From: Istiophorus platypterus
Lineage: Eukaryota; Chordata; Actinopteri; Istiophoriformes; Istiophoridae
DNA: 64,000 nt
Assembly (NCBI GenBank): GCA_016859345.1
Contig: CM029118.1
Span: 30,701,001-30,765,000, forward strand
Reading direction: 5' to 3'
Below are positions 13,091 through 26,000 of the stretch, piece after piece. The position numbers and the translations under genes are program-made. Below the pieces are notes generated by a model. That model searched no databases. It had not been told where the DNA came from and worked only from the letters and a program-made list of their open reading frames with translations. Position 1 is the first letter of the stretch. Each line of letters starts with the position of its first letter.

Positions 13091-13688
13091 GTGGAAACTT
13101 TTCAAATCTGTCTTATGAAATAGACACATGCGCATATGTACTTTAAATGTAGATTGTGAGCTGTAATCATGTCTCATGTTCGTACATACCATCAAAGTAT
13201 TCCCTCTTAATATGCTTTCAATGTAAGTGATGGGTGAAAAATTCTACAGTCCTATCTACTCAGCAAAAATTTATCTGAGGCCAAAATTAAGCTGCAGTAT
13301 GAGTTTATTTAAATCAAGTGGATATTTTCAAATAACAGTCTTTTTGTATAAAATTCCTGGCCATTATAACAGGAAGAATTATTAAAGCAATAAAAAGCTG
13401 ATTCATTGCTCATAACCACCAAACATTATCCTTGCACCCAATGGACCGAGCCATAATCCCTTTGTCGCTTTAATGTAAACATACAGCTGACACAACTGAT
13501 TCTCTTATTTTCCTTGTGAGGACAGTCTCTTTAAAGCACATACAGATGTCACATTCTTAAAGGTGTGAATATGAAATTTGCAGAGGAAAATCAATACTTT
13601 CATACAGAATGTTTCTTCAAGTTAATAGTATAATCTAAAATTTATGAAGCAGCTAATTTTAACAATGAATAATAAAGAGAAGACTCAC

Positions 13689-13734
13689 CATGTTGCTGCA
13701 GGTTCTGTAGCGGATGTTTTTGCCATCACAGCTT
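13689..13734 (-). CDS. adamtsl1/adamtsl3: ADAMTS-like protein 1/3, short exon: second half of first TSP1 repeat
   Basis: This 46-bp exon has an acceptor ending TTTTTAG (minus strand, after a T-rich tract) and a GTGAGT donor (13683-13688). Its first base completes a glycine codon begun in the exon at 17952-18079; the other 45 bases encode SCDGKNIRYRTCSNM. The next exon starts with DCP, so the join reproduces the C...C...DCP ending of a thrombospondin type 1 repeat. Exon length and phase fit perfectly on both sides. It is too short to be found by ORF length; the call rests on splice sites, phase and family similarity. Confidence 0.9.
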
Positions 13735-14140
13735 CTAAAAAGCAAGGTAAAAAAAAACCAACAACTCGGCATTACTGCAAACCAACAGGTGGTTCAGCGA
13801 TACTTGAGAGATTATTTTTATGAATAGTGTAAACATTTGGAAACTGATCACTTCACCTGCAAAATGGCTGAAAACTGTTTTTACCAATGTGTCAGTTCTT
13901 GTAGCAGTTGTGGCAATTATTTTGCAAGGCTGTATGTTTTTTTATTCAGCCAGTGTCTAGTATTGTGCTGTTTGTCATTTTATGTACGGTATGTTCTCAC
14001 TCTTTTAGCTGTTTTTTAAAATCATTTTTTATTTTCACCTTGGACTTCATTGAGTTCATCTCAGTTTGCTCTGGATAGAACCTGCAGGTAAATTCCTAAA
14101 ATATAAGGTAATGTGATGGACGACTACACACAAACAGAAA

Positions 14141-14165
14141 CACACACACACACACACACACACAC
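14141..14165. repeat. (CA)n microsatellite
   Basis: An uninterrupted CA run inside the intron. Confidence 0.95.
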
Positions 14166-15534
14166 CTGTAAGGTTACAGCTCACTCCACCTGCAGGACAC
14201 ATTACCCAGGAAGTAGCTATCTCAGCACCTCACTGAGCTCCAGCTTTCAGAGCCCAAAATGTCTAGCAAAACTGAACCCAAAGATTTGCACACACACATG
14301 CACATGGTGTCAGAATGAACCTGAGCCCTGTGTGAAATGTGCTATTGCACGGCATTCCTTTCCCCATGACAGCATGGACACGCTATTAAACCCATTCTAC
14401 CTTGTAGCAACTCACATAACAAAACTCAATCTCCCGGTGTGTGTTAACTACCATAAAGTGTACATTTCTCGTGTTGGGTTTACAATAACATTGGACTAAA
14501 CTGGTAGCAGCTCATTTATGCCAGTGTAAAGCAGGCCTAGTCTAATCTGCCATTCAGGGAAGACAGGGAGCTGAGAATGATACAGCTGGCTCAAAGCTAA
14601 ACCAGGCACAGATAACAGCAAGCCATGGCTCCATATTAATGAACCAATTATGAGATTTTCCCATTGAAATTCATGAACTACTCAACCATGGTCAGAAAAA
14701 CTGTTTTTGTGTGGTAATGCACTAGTCTTGGCATCTGTGTGTGTAGGTGGGTGGACTGTGTTTTCAGTTACGGCCATTAGTCTTCTACTAAACTCACAAA
14801 ACCGACTTGACAACAGTGTAGGTCTGTTGATGGCTTTTTCAGAAAGGCACAACTAATTAGCCAAGTGCATGCTGTAAAAAGGAGAACGATTAGTATTAAT
14901 GCTGGAGAAACACTGCAAAAGCTTTATTTTTTTTTCTATCTATACAACTGCTACAATACAGTGATGTTCAACATGTACTTTCTCCTCCAGTGTCGCACAG
15001 TCTTTTTCATTTCACACAACCAACATTCTTGACAGATATATACTATATTAAAACTGCAGGCTATATAACTCTGATTATATGATAGCAATTTTATAGTGTG
15101 ATTCTTAAACAGTTTATGTTTCGGCATAATTACATTTGTAACCAAACTTTGGAGTTACAGAGGCACTTCATCTGAATTGAAATTGAAGTCTAATGAAAAA
15201 CACTATCCATTATGCATGATGGGAAATGTAGGATTCATTGTTTTTTGAGGTTGCACTAAAAGTCAGAATATCTTCAGCCACTACAGCTTTGATTTTGACC
15301 ATTCTTTTGTAATTTGTCTCTGGTAAGTCTTCTAACTTTATTGAGGGGCTATACAAAGTTGTTGCAATGTCACATTAAAATATCTGGTAGTTTATTTATT
15401 ATGACAATGAACACAATGAAGAGAAGCCTCAAAGAAATTTGTTTCCCTAATTGTATGTTTATTTTCTTCATTAACAGAAATATAGGGATAGATTTTTTCT
15501 ATCAAGTCATAATTTCATTTTTACCACCTCCTAT

Positions 15535-16073
15535 ACATAATGCAGAGTGTCCTCCCTTGAGATGCTATGCCAGGCCCTTACTGCAGTTGCCTTCAGTTGC
15601 TTCTTGTTTGTGGGTCTTTTAGTGCTCAGTTTTGTCTTGAGTAAATGAAAAGCATGGTCTGTTGGGTTGAGGTAAGGTGATGGTCTGCTTCATTTGTATC
15701 AACAACTCTTGGGGACACATATTAAAAGTTCCCGGGAACAGTTACTAAATCCAAAGTCAAACCTTTGAATCAATTATCTGATTAATTCGTCATGAAATAA
15801 CGAGGGAAAAGGACGGGCATGAACCTGGCCCTGGACATGAAACTGATTAGTCAGTCAACTTTTCAATTACTTCTGGACCTCTGAAAATTAGGGACTATGT
15901 ATTAAAATGGCTGTAGTTCCTTAACAGTTAATGTAACTTTGTGAATCTCCTTGAATTAAAGCTGAAAGTTTAATCACATCTTGGTTTGTTCAGTTTAAAT
16001 CTATTGTGGTTGTGTATAGAGGCAAAATTGCAAAAGTCATGTCACTGTCCAAATATTTATGAACCTAACTGTA
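15535..16073 (-). mobile_element. Tc1-like transposon copy with transposase core deleted
   Basis: The right end, TGTCACTGTCCAAATATTTA then CTAACTGTA (16040-16073), is a terminal repeat seen in fish Tc1-like elements and matches the ends of 58113-58400. The left part (about 15550-15640: CCAGGCCCTTACTGCAG, CAGTTGC..GTGGG) matches the transposase C-terminal region of 30250-31400, and from 15715 onward it matches that copy's N-terminal region. The catalytic core between them is missing. The coding direction is minus. It is non-functional. Confidence 0.75.
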
Positions 16074-16824
16074 CATAAATATATAAAAGCATTTGGGGTT
16101 GAGTGAGACAGGCTAAGCCTGGCCTTGAGCACTGCAAACCTGATCATAACTCGAAGCGTCTGGAAATGAGTGGGGGTCCTAATTTGTTGAGACTTCCTCT
16201 ACATGGGGAGATTTACTCTCTAGTCATTAAACATACCTCTCCCAACGGGCCAGCCAACCACCAAAGCCAGTGGTTGTTTGTCTTTGTGTCTGTGTCTGCT
16301 ATTTACTTCATAGGTGAGGGCCACTTTGATTGCAGGACATAATTAGTGAGGCTTGGATAAGTGAATGTGTGTTTATGTGTGGACACTAGTGTTCTCTATG
16401 TGGCTGTGTGTGCAAGAGAATGTATGTCTGTTTGTGTGTTTGTTTGTGTATAATATCGGTATGTGTGTTCAAGGGAGAAGTTAGTTTTCTGTAGTAGTAA
16501 AGAGCAATACCAAATCAATGACCCCATATGCACTTTATGGGCACCTGGATTAGAGTGTTAAAGCCTTCCAGGGGTCATGAACAAATATCTCTCAGCACTG
16601 GTGACTCTACACCCCATATGAGAACACCTATCCACTGGAGGCATCCAGTGGAGCAAGCAACACTGGCCCAAATAAAACTACCTCCATAAAAACCCAAAGG
16701 CCAGTTTTCAATGTTTATTTACTCCCTTTTTTAACCCCTCTTTTAGTAACATTGATTTCCCCTTATAACAAAAAGGTGCCAATAAAAAAGCTTTAAGCTC
16801 TGCTTTGTACATTTATATATGTGG

Positions 16825-16878
16825 TATATATATATATATATATATATACACATACATATGTATGTATGTATATGTATG
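16825..16878. repeat. (TA)n and (TATG)n microsatellite
   Basis: About 24 bases of TA are followed by CATACATATG and TATG units. Confidence 0.9.
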
Positions 16879-17951
16879 GTTGGGACAGTGAGACTGAGAT
16901 GTAGTTAGGAATAATGGAGGAAAATGCATTACCAGAAGGCTATAGAATGATGCCAAAGGTCAGTGTCTGAAATAGATTGGCTGTGATGACTCTCTGAACA
17001 AGCGACACTACACAACAAATCACTGAACAGAGACAGACTGACAGTGAGAGAAGACAGCCTGATCGTGGCTTTTGAAAACAGCAGAGATTTGAAGCCCACA
17101 CACTTCCCGGTATCACATCCACACCAGCCCTAAGGGAGGATCTGGACTCTGTCTGGACTCTGAGTTTCCAGTCCTATCCTTTCCTCTCTCTCTCAATTCA
17201 GTTTAATGTAGCATCTTTTCAGTTTTATTGCTGTTTTCCAACATCTAATCGATTACTTTAGATAGTAAGCTGTTGCCATATATTTAATATCATATCTTTC
17301 CACAGCAGGTGTGCAGACTTTTTAGCAACATTTAGTGGTACAGCACTATTGATTGCTTTGTCAGCCTGTTGATTGGCCCACTTCTTTATTTAATTTGCTT
17401 TCTCTCTGTCTGATTTTGAGTATTCTTTATTTAAGTGCAACTGCAATGAAGGTGATGGATATTAAGAACAGACAGTTTGCAGAATAATCTAACCATTCAT
17501 TTTTGGTTTGTTGTTTTGTTCACAACCAGTCCTATAATTTTACTCCTCGTTTTTCTTGACCAGTCAGACTTCTTTTAAGTGATGTCATTATGTTCCCAGA
17601 TCAGAGCAATTAACATTGACAGAACAATACTGAAATTATTGATAGGAGTGGTGGCCAAATCTATGAAAATAAGACCCAAACTTTGATATACTGGAATTAT
17701 CCTTTTAAAGATCTGTCTATATGTTTTAGGGCAGGTGAAAAATGTTATATGTGAGTTGAGCAGATTTGCAGCTCTGAATAGTTGGCAGTCTAAATAATTA
17801 AAAAGTCTCATCAACCCCAAGAGCCAGCAGCAACTCTATACAAGGATCACATAATACATCATTTTTAGTGATCACATATCTGACACAAAATATTTCCATA
17901 TTTTAAAGATGCTGTCAAATTGTGTCTTATTAGATGTTAAAGGAGCCTTAC

Positions 17952-18079
17952 CCTCCGTTGAGGCAACGGCGCAGAGAGTAGGAGGCTCCTCCCCCGCAGG
18001 TTCGAGAGCAGTCACTCCAGGGGCCCCAGGCGTCCCACCCAATGTCCCTGTCTTCATCTGAGCGGGTCATTCTGGATGC
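17952..18079 (-). CDS. adamtsl1/adamtsl3: ADAMTS-like protein 1/3, exon: first half of first TSP1 repeat
   Basis: This is a 128-bp exon with a TTCTGTAG acceptor (minus strand, ending at 18080) and a GTAAGG donor (17946-17951). It has 42 codons plus two bases of a glycine codon completed by the next exon. The peptide contains SDEDRD, then WDAWGPW and CSRTCGGGASYSLRRC, the start of the first thrombospondin type 1 repeat of ADAMTS-like proteins. WDAWGPW holds WxxW C-mannosylation sites and CSRTCG fits the O-fucosylation consensus C-x2-S/T-C-G. An in-frame ATG is the fourth codon, but family members have signal-peptide sequence upstream, so I take this as an internal exon with the start codon further right. 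TRSDED and SDC resemble ADAMTSL3; GPW resembles ADAMTSL1. Confidence 0.92.
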
Positions 18080-18894
18080 CTACAGAAGGGCAATCACCAA
18101 CAAAGATCTCACTTGCTTTGGTCAGGTTTCATATTCACAGAATCATTTCAAAGCAGGCATACAGTTTACACATTTCACGTTTTTCAAGAGAATTACTGAA
18201 CTGAAGAACACAAGGGTGAGAAGAGTAAAAAGAGTGGAAATATAAAGAACTCCAAAATGCAAGAGTTTACGGTTGTAAAACAAGAGAGCTTGTCAACTAT
18301 TTCTCATTTGTTTTAAGGACCAGTTTAAACACTCGGTAGCACAACTACAGAAGTAGGAATATGCAAAGTAAATGTGACCTGATTTTTCTTCTAATGCCGG
18401 CAGAAGATTGACATAGTCTTGGCAATTATAGGATGGATTGCTGTGAGCTTTGGTGATCCCTTGTGTCTAGCACCACTATCATGTCATATTTCACTTTGTC
18501 TAATACTTTGGATTATGACAAGTGGCCTCGGGCAATAAAACATCACTTAGTAGCACATTTTTCAGTGATAAATAAGGAAAGAATTACAATGAATACATAA
18601 CAGTTACTGATCTAGGTAATGCTCCGCTACTCAGACAAGGAGGGTAACTATTATCACTGTCTTACCAGGAGTTAGATGGAAGGGATGATATTAGTTTCAT
18701 CTTTGTACAAACTACAGACAGATGGGTGTAAGACAAGTAAGCTGAGGTAAACACATCTTCCAAATTAAACAACAAACTATGTCATTGGTCTATTAACCTC
18801 ATGAACAGCACATTTTCCGATATGATATCACTATCAACGGGATAACATTGCCGTTCCAGTGATAAAACAGTTTTCTAAACTAAACAGCTTACTT

Positions 18895-19090
18895 ACTTGA
18901 AGACGGTTAAGATGGTTCTTGTGTCTAAACCTAATGAAACAGTAAGATTTAGACAAAAAGAGTTTAATTACAGTTAGAGAAAGATCATGGTGATTTGGAT
19001 TAAAGTAATTACTTGGTTAAAGTCAGGCGAACTTTGCTGTTAATGGTTGGGCAATGAGCCCAGTTATGGTTATAAGAAATGGCCGTTGAG
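18895..19090 (+). repeat. SINE-like dispersed repeat
   Basis: AGTTAGAGAAAGATCATGGT, GATTTGGATTAAAGTAATTA and TTGGTTAAAGTCAGG correspond in order to 12895-13090. Confidence 0.55.
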
Positions 19091-21210
19091 TGAACATAAG
19101 TGGTCTACTGTCTTATAGTACACTGTCTTGTTGACCATCTCATCCACTCCAACCTCGTCTGTCAGTGGATTTTATCACTCCTAATAATATTACCCATATT
19201 CCTCTGCTTTTGTTTGAAAAGAGTCATCATTACTACAGACACCAAATGCCTGTCTTACCAATTATAGTTACTTCTGATTCTGATGTGACTTCTCAGCTGT
19301 AGTAAATAAACCAATTATTGTGTTATGTTTATTACAGTGAATATTTCCCAGAACCCTAATTAGAAAATAACTACAATTTTGGTGTAAACAGGAACAGTCT
19401 CATGATCATGCTGTAATGCAAAAAACTTTTGCTTTGATTTGAATAACATCTTGGTCAGATCAGCTTCTCATTCCCAGTATATCACTCCGAGCTTGGTTTG
19501 GGGCTTGCTCTCAAGAAGATCTCTGTTTTATTGCTGTCAGCAAACCAACAAACCTAACTATAGGAAAAGCTTCTGCTGGAATTAAAAGTAACTACTCAGA
19601 ACCAAGCAGGTCTTAATGCCTGATCTTAAAAAACTCAAAGGCCCAGTGAGATGAACTGAAACAGATACTGAACAGATACTTTATGTCCAAATCTCTTGTG
19701 CTCAAACACTAACATTTACTGCAATGATGCCCATAAAGCAAAAGCCTTCAAGATATGAGCATTTATATATACTGATGAAAGTTAATGATTTTCAATTTAA
19801 GAGTCTAAGTAATTCTTTCATAGAATTTTTTTTCTGTATTGTTAAGTAAAGATCATGGTGCGGCAAATAAGCTATGTTGTGTTGTGTGCTGTGTTAGTGT
19901 GTGTGTTTGTGTCTGCGCTATGGAATACAAAGTCTTTTGATTACAAACTTATCTCAGTGTGATAAATCCGATTCTATAGTATAGCTAATCAGGTAAATAT
20001 TGGAAGGCAATAATAATATTGATAATGATGATTTTAAAAAGTCATATTTTAGCACAGTAACAGCTGTGGATAATGACAAACTTCACTTTGATCACTTGGT
20101 GTTGTGTGATTTTCCCAACAGTGGATCAAGGCTAACGTGTAAACTAACTACAGAAACATAAGGCGGTGATGACTTTATAAGAAAAAAAATATAAAAAAGA
20201 GGATCCATCACCTGAAGTACCTTTACTCTTATGTCCCACAACATGGAAGAGTCTGATCCAATTCTACACAGAATTAGCTGTAGATCATATGATTCTTTTA
20301 GTTTTTTTCATACGACTATTAGGTGTTTGTTTTATTTAAACATATATTTATGTTTATGTAATATGTAAAAAGTTTTATTTTTCTGGTTTTACACATTGCT
20401 CTTCTCAACAAACAATGTGCAATGAATTTCACTTTAATGAAGAAAAACATGCAGATTTTTGTTTAGTACTCAAAGAAAATGAAAAATGGAGAAAAAACAA
20501 TTTTCCTTTCTTTTCAACAAAAGTTGAATAATTTAATGAAATATTTTGTCCAACACGACACTGACAGTATATTTTAACCTAAAAGACTAAAAGTAAATTA
20601 CATGTTTTTGTCTGTGAACTTCAAAGCTTAGAATAAGTCTTTGTGTACTGAAGAATCATTAAAAAACATGTCACTTGTATGTAGCTAAAAATAATATAAG
20701 TTAATAAATTAAAATTGCAGTGCAAGACATTTAGCTGAATTTAAATCAATTTAAATCAAACACTGTTCTATAATCCAATCCATAATTGAGATAAACTAAG
20801 TCAAGGAATGTTGTTTTTGTAATGGAACAATTTCTGGTACTTTGCTGCAATCAGCTACAGCTACAGAATAATAAAGGTGAAACACTAAATGAAGCCACAA
20901 GCTCATCCTCTGTGGCCACTGAAGAGCTCTATGATCACACATTCCTGTAATACACTAAACTGTTTTAGGCATGTAGCCCAATCAAGCTGTGATAGCCCCC
21001 CCCTCATCTTTCTCTTTTCTTATCTGCTATGTTAAAAGCTCAGCTGAAAGAGAGGAATGATGGAGTGAGACTTTAATAGAGAGGGGGAGAGATGGAAAGA
21101 GAGGGGTTTCCTGGCTGTGTCACCTAAAATAGGAAAATTGGTTTCCCCTGGGTCAGTGATGTCACCCCAGACCCTGTGGTGCCAGAGAAGAAAGGAATCT
21201 CATGCTGGAG

Positions 21211-21257
21211 CTGTGTTCTGTGTTTCTGTGTGTGTATGTGGGTGTATGTGTGTGTGA
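21211..21257. repeat. TG-rich imperfect microsatellite
   Basis: TGTGTT, TGTGTGTGTATG and GTGTATGTGTGTGTG units. Confidence 0.75.
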
Positions 21258-23005
21258 GAGGAAAACTGAAGCACAATGAAGTATTTATAGAAATTAAGTC
21301 AAAGAACAAAAGAACTGAACCTTTAGAGTGCTTTTAATTTGTGCCCCACAACCTGAATGTCACTGGATGAATAGTCAAAACGCATATTCATGCAATACAG
21401 GAAATGGTTTTTCCTGGAGAAATGGCACTGCAGGCCCTCCACCAAAACATTTCTTGCCGTGTCAGTGAAACTCAGAGCACAGGAACAAACTCTAATTCCT
21501 CTGACAATGTTATTTATGCCTGTTCAACCAGAATTAACATTTCTGACATGCCTCCATGGGTTTCATTTCAATCTGCCTACCAGGCCCAGATCCCTGGCTG
21601 ACCCTGGCACTGGCAGAGTGAAACACTTTGCAGTCTTCAACCTTGTTCTGTTGTACCCATATAGATGGGATCAATCTGTATGTCTTGGACTGCTGCACTG
21701 CTGTGGAACTTGGTATCCCCTAGCTTCTCTCTGCCTTCTGCATCTATAGAGACAGACTAATCTGCTAGAGAGGAATTAGACACGTTAGCACTCCCCTAAT
21801 AGGATAAAACCACCTTTTGTTGTCGGGCTCAGCCGGCTAACAGCCATCACAGACCTCCAACAGTAATAACATTGGCATGAGGAGAATATGTCCAGCAATG
21901 GCTTTTTGGCCCGGATGGCCAGGCTGGCCTATTGTGTGAGCTCTGCATAGTTCAGTATCAGCAATTTGTGTCTACTGACAACCCAGATGACCTGAACATG
22001 TACAGTATACTTCATAGTTTACCAGGCAAACATCATTCTGCTAAATAAATAAATGTTTTTGAAAATGCTGCTTCATTAAGGTTAAGGAACCTTTGTTATT
22101 ATCAGCAGACAAACTGTCTGATTAAGGCTATAGAAAGATTGTGAACTGATTGTGAAAATTGTGGACTTTTAGGAAACAGGAAATGAATATAGATCTCCTG
22201 TTTTAAATCTATGTTATCTAGTGTAATCTCGAGAAAGATATTTTGTTTTCAACCAGATATCACAGACCTTATCTACCTTCTGGCACATGTCTTAATCCTC
22301 CATGAACAACCTAATGACTCAAAGCCATTTTTTTTAATGGCTACTCACACTTCCATAAATCTTTAGGAAATAATCAATTTACTATGCTTTTTTGGGATGT
22401 TAAACAATTTACTGACAAAATTAGAACAAAATTTTTTAAGAAGCTCTTTTAGCCAGTTTTGTGCTGATTTCATTATAGATTTGAACCACATAAGTAAACA
22501 CTAGGCTAGGCACTTCATAGAAAAAATCCATATATTCACACAGTGAGAGCAGATTATCTGGATGTTTGGCTGAATAAAGATATACTGAATTGAATGTGGG
22601 ATTGGACAAATTGTCATGAATTGATTTGTTGGGGTTGATAAAACTCCATGGTATGCAGCTGGAGTACTTTTTCATCTTCTTCTTTACAGGTCAGCCACTT
22701 TTGAGTCAATCCCTCAATGATTTATTCATTCATCTATCTATCCCTTTATTTATTGATTCCCTCATTTATTGATTGATAACTGCATCATAGATTTTCCTCT
22801 TTGAGAATCATGAAACATGTACAACTGCAAATCCTATTAGGTTGCTTCACACTTCATCTCCCGAAGAGTTTCAGAGCTGATAAACAGGCTTTGGTTTTTT
22901 CACTTTGGTTTTAGAAGCTCATTCAGAGTGAAAATATCCAACAGTATAAATCTCATTTTGTGTACTGATATGAGAGTGTTTGATGGGATTAGAAACTGCC
23001 TGACT

Positions 23006-23032
23006 TTATATATATATATATATAAATGTATA
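23006..23032. repeat. (TA)n tract, probable left target-site copy of the RTE LINE
   Basis: The TA run ends in TGTATA immediately before the LINE; a similar TA run ending TATGTATA follows the LINE at 26070-26090. Confidence 0.65.
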
Positions 23033-26000
23033 ATGTAGCCGCAAGGGGACACAAGCCAGTGTCTTATTGTGCCGGTCCCAAGCCCGGATAAATACAGAGA
23101 GTTGTGTCAGGAAGGGCATCCGACGTAAAACTTTTGCCAAATCAAACATGCGAGTCAGATCTATGAATCCCATACCGGATCGGTCGAGGCCCGGGTCAAC
23201 AACGACCGCCATCGGTGCTGTTCACCTACAGGGTGCCGGTGGAAATTGGACTACTGTTGGTAGAAGAAGGAGAGGAGGAAGATGTGTTCGTAGGAAGAGA
23301 GAGAAGAGGAATGCCAAGAGGCTAGGAATGAGAGTAGGGACTTTGAATGTTGGAACCATGACAGGAAAGGGTAGAGAGTTAGTTGACATGATGCAGAGGA
23401 GGAAGGTAGACATACTGTGTGTCCAGGAGACCAGGTGGAAAGGTAGCAAGGCTAGAAGTTTGGGAGCAGGGTTCAAGTTGTTCTACCATGGTGTAGATAG
23501 GAAGAGAAATGGAGTAGGAGTTATCTTGAAGGAGGAGCTTGTTAGGAATGTCCTGGAGGTAAAAAGAGTGTCGGATAGAGTGATGAGTCTGAAGCTAGAA
23601 ATCGAAGGTGTAATGTTCAATGTGGTTAGTGGGTATGCTCCACAGGTAGGCTGTGAGCTGGAGGAGAAGGAGAAATTCTGGTCGGACCTTGATGAAGCCA
23701 TACAGAGCATCCCTAGAGATGAGAGAGTTGTCATTGGTGCAGACTTCAATGGACATGTTGGTGCAGGAAACAGAGGCGATGAGGAAGCGATGGGCAGATT
23801 CGGTATCCAGGAGAGGAGCATGAAGGACAGATGGTGGTTGATTTTGCAAAAAGGATGGAAATGGCTGTAGTGAATACTTTCTTCCAGAAGAGGCAGGAGC
23901 ACAGGGTGACGTATAAGAGTGGAGGTAGGAGCACACAGATAGACTACATCTTGTGTAGACGGTGTAATCTGAAGGAGATCAGTGACTGCAAAGTAGTGGT
24001 TGGTGAGAGTGTAGCCAGACAGCATAGAATGCTGGTGTGTAGGATGACCTTGGTGGTGAGGAAGACGAAGAGGACAAAGGCAGAGCAGAGGACGAAATGG
24101 TGGAAGCTAAAAAAGGAAGAGTGTTGCATGACTTTTAGGAAGGAGTTGAAGCAGGCTCTGGGAGGTCAGGAGGTGCTTCCAGATGACTGGACAACTACAG
24201 CTAATGTGATCAGGGAGACAGGAAGGAGAGTACTTGGTGTGTCATCTGGAAGGAAAGTAGATAAGGAGACTTGGTGGAATGAGGAGGTGCAGGAGTGTAT
24301 ACAGAAAAAGAGATTAGCTAAGAAGAAGTGGGACACTGAGAGGACTGAAGAGAGTAGACACGAGTACAGGGAGATGCAGCGTAAGGTGAAAGTAGAGGTG
24401 GCAAAGGCCAAACAAAGGGGCTTATGATGACTTGTATGTTAGGTTGGACAGTAAGGAGGGAGAGACTGATCTATACAGATTGGCAAGGCAGAGAGACAGA
24501 GATGGGAAGGACGTGCAGCAGGTTAGGGTGATTAAGGATAGAGATGGAAATGTATTGACAGGTGCCAGCAGTGTGATGGGAAGATGGAAAGAGTACTTTG
24601 AAGAGTTGATGAATGAGGAAAATGAGAGAGAACGAAGAGTAGAAGATGTGGCTGTTGTGGATCAGGAAATAGCAAAGATTAGTAAAGATGAAGTGAGGAA
24701 GGCACTGAAGAGGATGAAGAGTGGAAAGGCACTTGGTCCTGATGATATACCTGTGGAGGTATGGAAGTGTCTAGGAGAGGCGGCAGTAGAGTTTCTGACT
24801 GGGTTGTTTAACAGGATCTTAGATAGTGAGAAGATGCCTGAGGAATGGAGGAGAAGTGTGCTGGTGCCCATTTTTAAGAACAAGGGAGATGTGCAGAACT
24901 GTGGCAACTACAGAGGAATAAAGCTGATGAGCCATACAATGAAGCTATGGGAAAGAGTAGTTGAAGCTAGACTAAGGGCAAAAGTGAGCATTTGTGAGCA
25001 GCAGTATGGCTTCATGCCCAAAAAGAGTACCACAGATGCAGTATTTGCTTTGAGGATGTTGATAGAGAAGTACAGGGAAGGTCAGAGGGAGCTGCATTGT
25101 GTCTTTGTAGATCTGGAGAAAGCGTATGACAGGGTGCCCAGAGAGGAACTGTGGTACTGTATGAGGAAGTCTGGAGTGACAGAGAAGTATGTTAGAGTGG
25201 TGCAGGACATGTATGTGGACTGTAAGACAGTGGTTAGGTGTGCTGTAGGTGTGACAGAGGAGTTCAAGGTGGAGGTGGGACTGCATCAGGGATCAGTTCT
25301 AAGCCCCTTCTTGTTTGCTATGGTGATGGACAGACTGACAGACGAGGTTAGACAGGAGTCTCCATGGACTATGATGTTTGCAGATGACATTGTGATATGT
25401 AGTGAGAGCAGGGAACAGGTGGAGGAGAAGCTTGAGAGGTGGAGATTTGCCCTGGAAAGGAGAGGAATGAAGGTTAGCCGCAGCAAGACAGAGTACATGT
25501 GTGTGAATGAGAGGGACCCAAGTGGAAGAGTGAGGTTACAGGGAGAAGAGATAAAGAAGGTGGAGGATTTTAAGTACTTAGGGTCAACAGTCCAGGGCAA
25601 TGGAGAGTGTGGAAAAGAGGTGAAGAAGCGTGTGCAGGCAGGCTGGAACGGGTGGAGAAAAGTGTCAGGTGTGATGTGTGATAGAAGAGTTTCAGCTAAA
25701 ATGAAAGGAAAGGTGTACAAAACTGTGGTGAGACCAGCGATGCTGTTTGGTCTAGAGACAGTGCCACTGAGGAAAAGACAGGAGGCAGAGCTGGAGGTAG
25801 TAGAGATGAAGATGTTGAGGTTCTCTCTGGGAGTGACCAGGATGGATAGGATCAGGAATGAGTACATCAGAGGGACAGCACATGTTAGAGGTTTTGGAGA
25901 TAAAGTCAGAGAGGCCAGACTGAGATGGTTTGGACATGTCCTGAGTGAAAGTGGACATGAAGGTAGTTGGTGTGAGAGAAGAGGACGCAGAAGACAGGGT

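Larger units (their letters stand above)
7663..13688 (-). other. Intron of the ADAMTS-like gene (6.0 kb)
   Basis: It lies between exons with matching splice sites: GTGAGT donor at 13683-13688 and CAG acceptor at 7663-7665. It contains SINE-like repeats at 8255-8345 and 12895-13090 and a common teleost repeat at 12639-12860. I saw no other coding signal. Confidence 0.8.
13735..17951 (-). other. Intron of the ADAMTS-like gene (4.2 kb)
   Basis: It is bounded by the GTAAGG donor (17946-17951) and the TTTTAG acceptor (13735-13740). It holds a (CA)n run, a deleted Tc1-like copy at 15535-16073 and a TA/TATG microsatellite. No coding signal was recognised. Confidence 0.85.
18080..23005. other. Probable upstream intron of the ADAMTS-like gene
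   Basis: No upstream exon with signal peptide was recognised. It contains a SINE-like repeat at 18895-19090 and a TG-rich tract at 21211-21257, otherwise AT-rich sequence. Confidence 0.5.

Noticed and set aside
14113..14499. Plus-strand open frame of 128 codons
   Set aside because: It starts in the CA microsatellite inside an intron of the minus-strand gene and shows no conserved motif.
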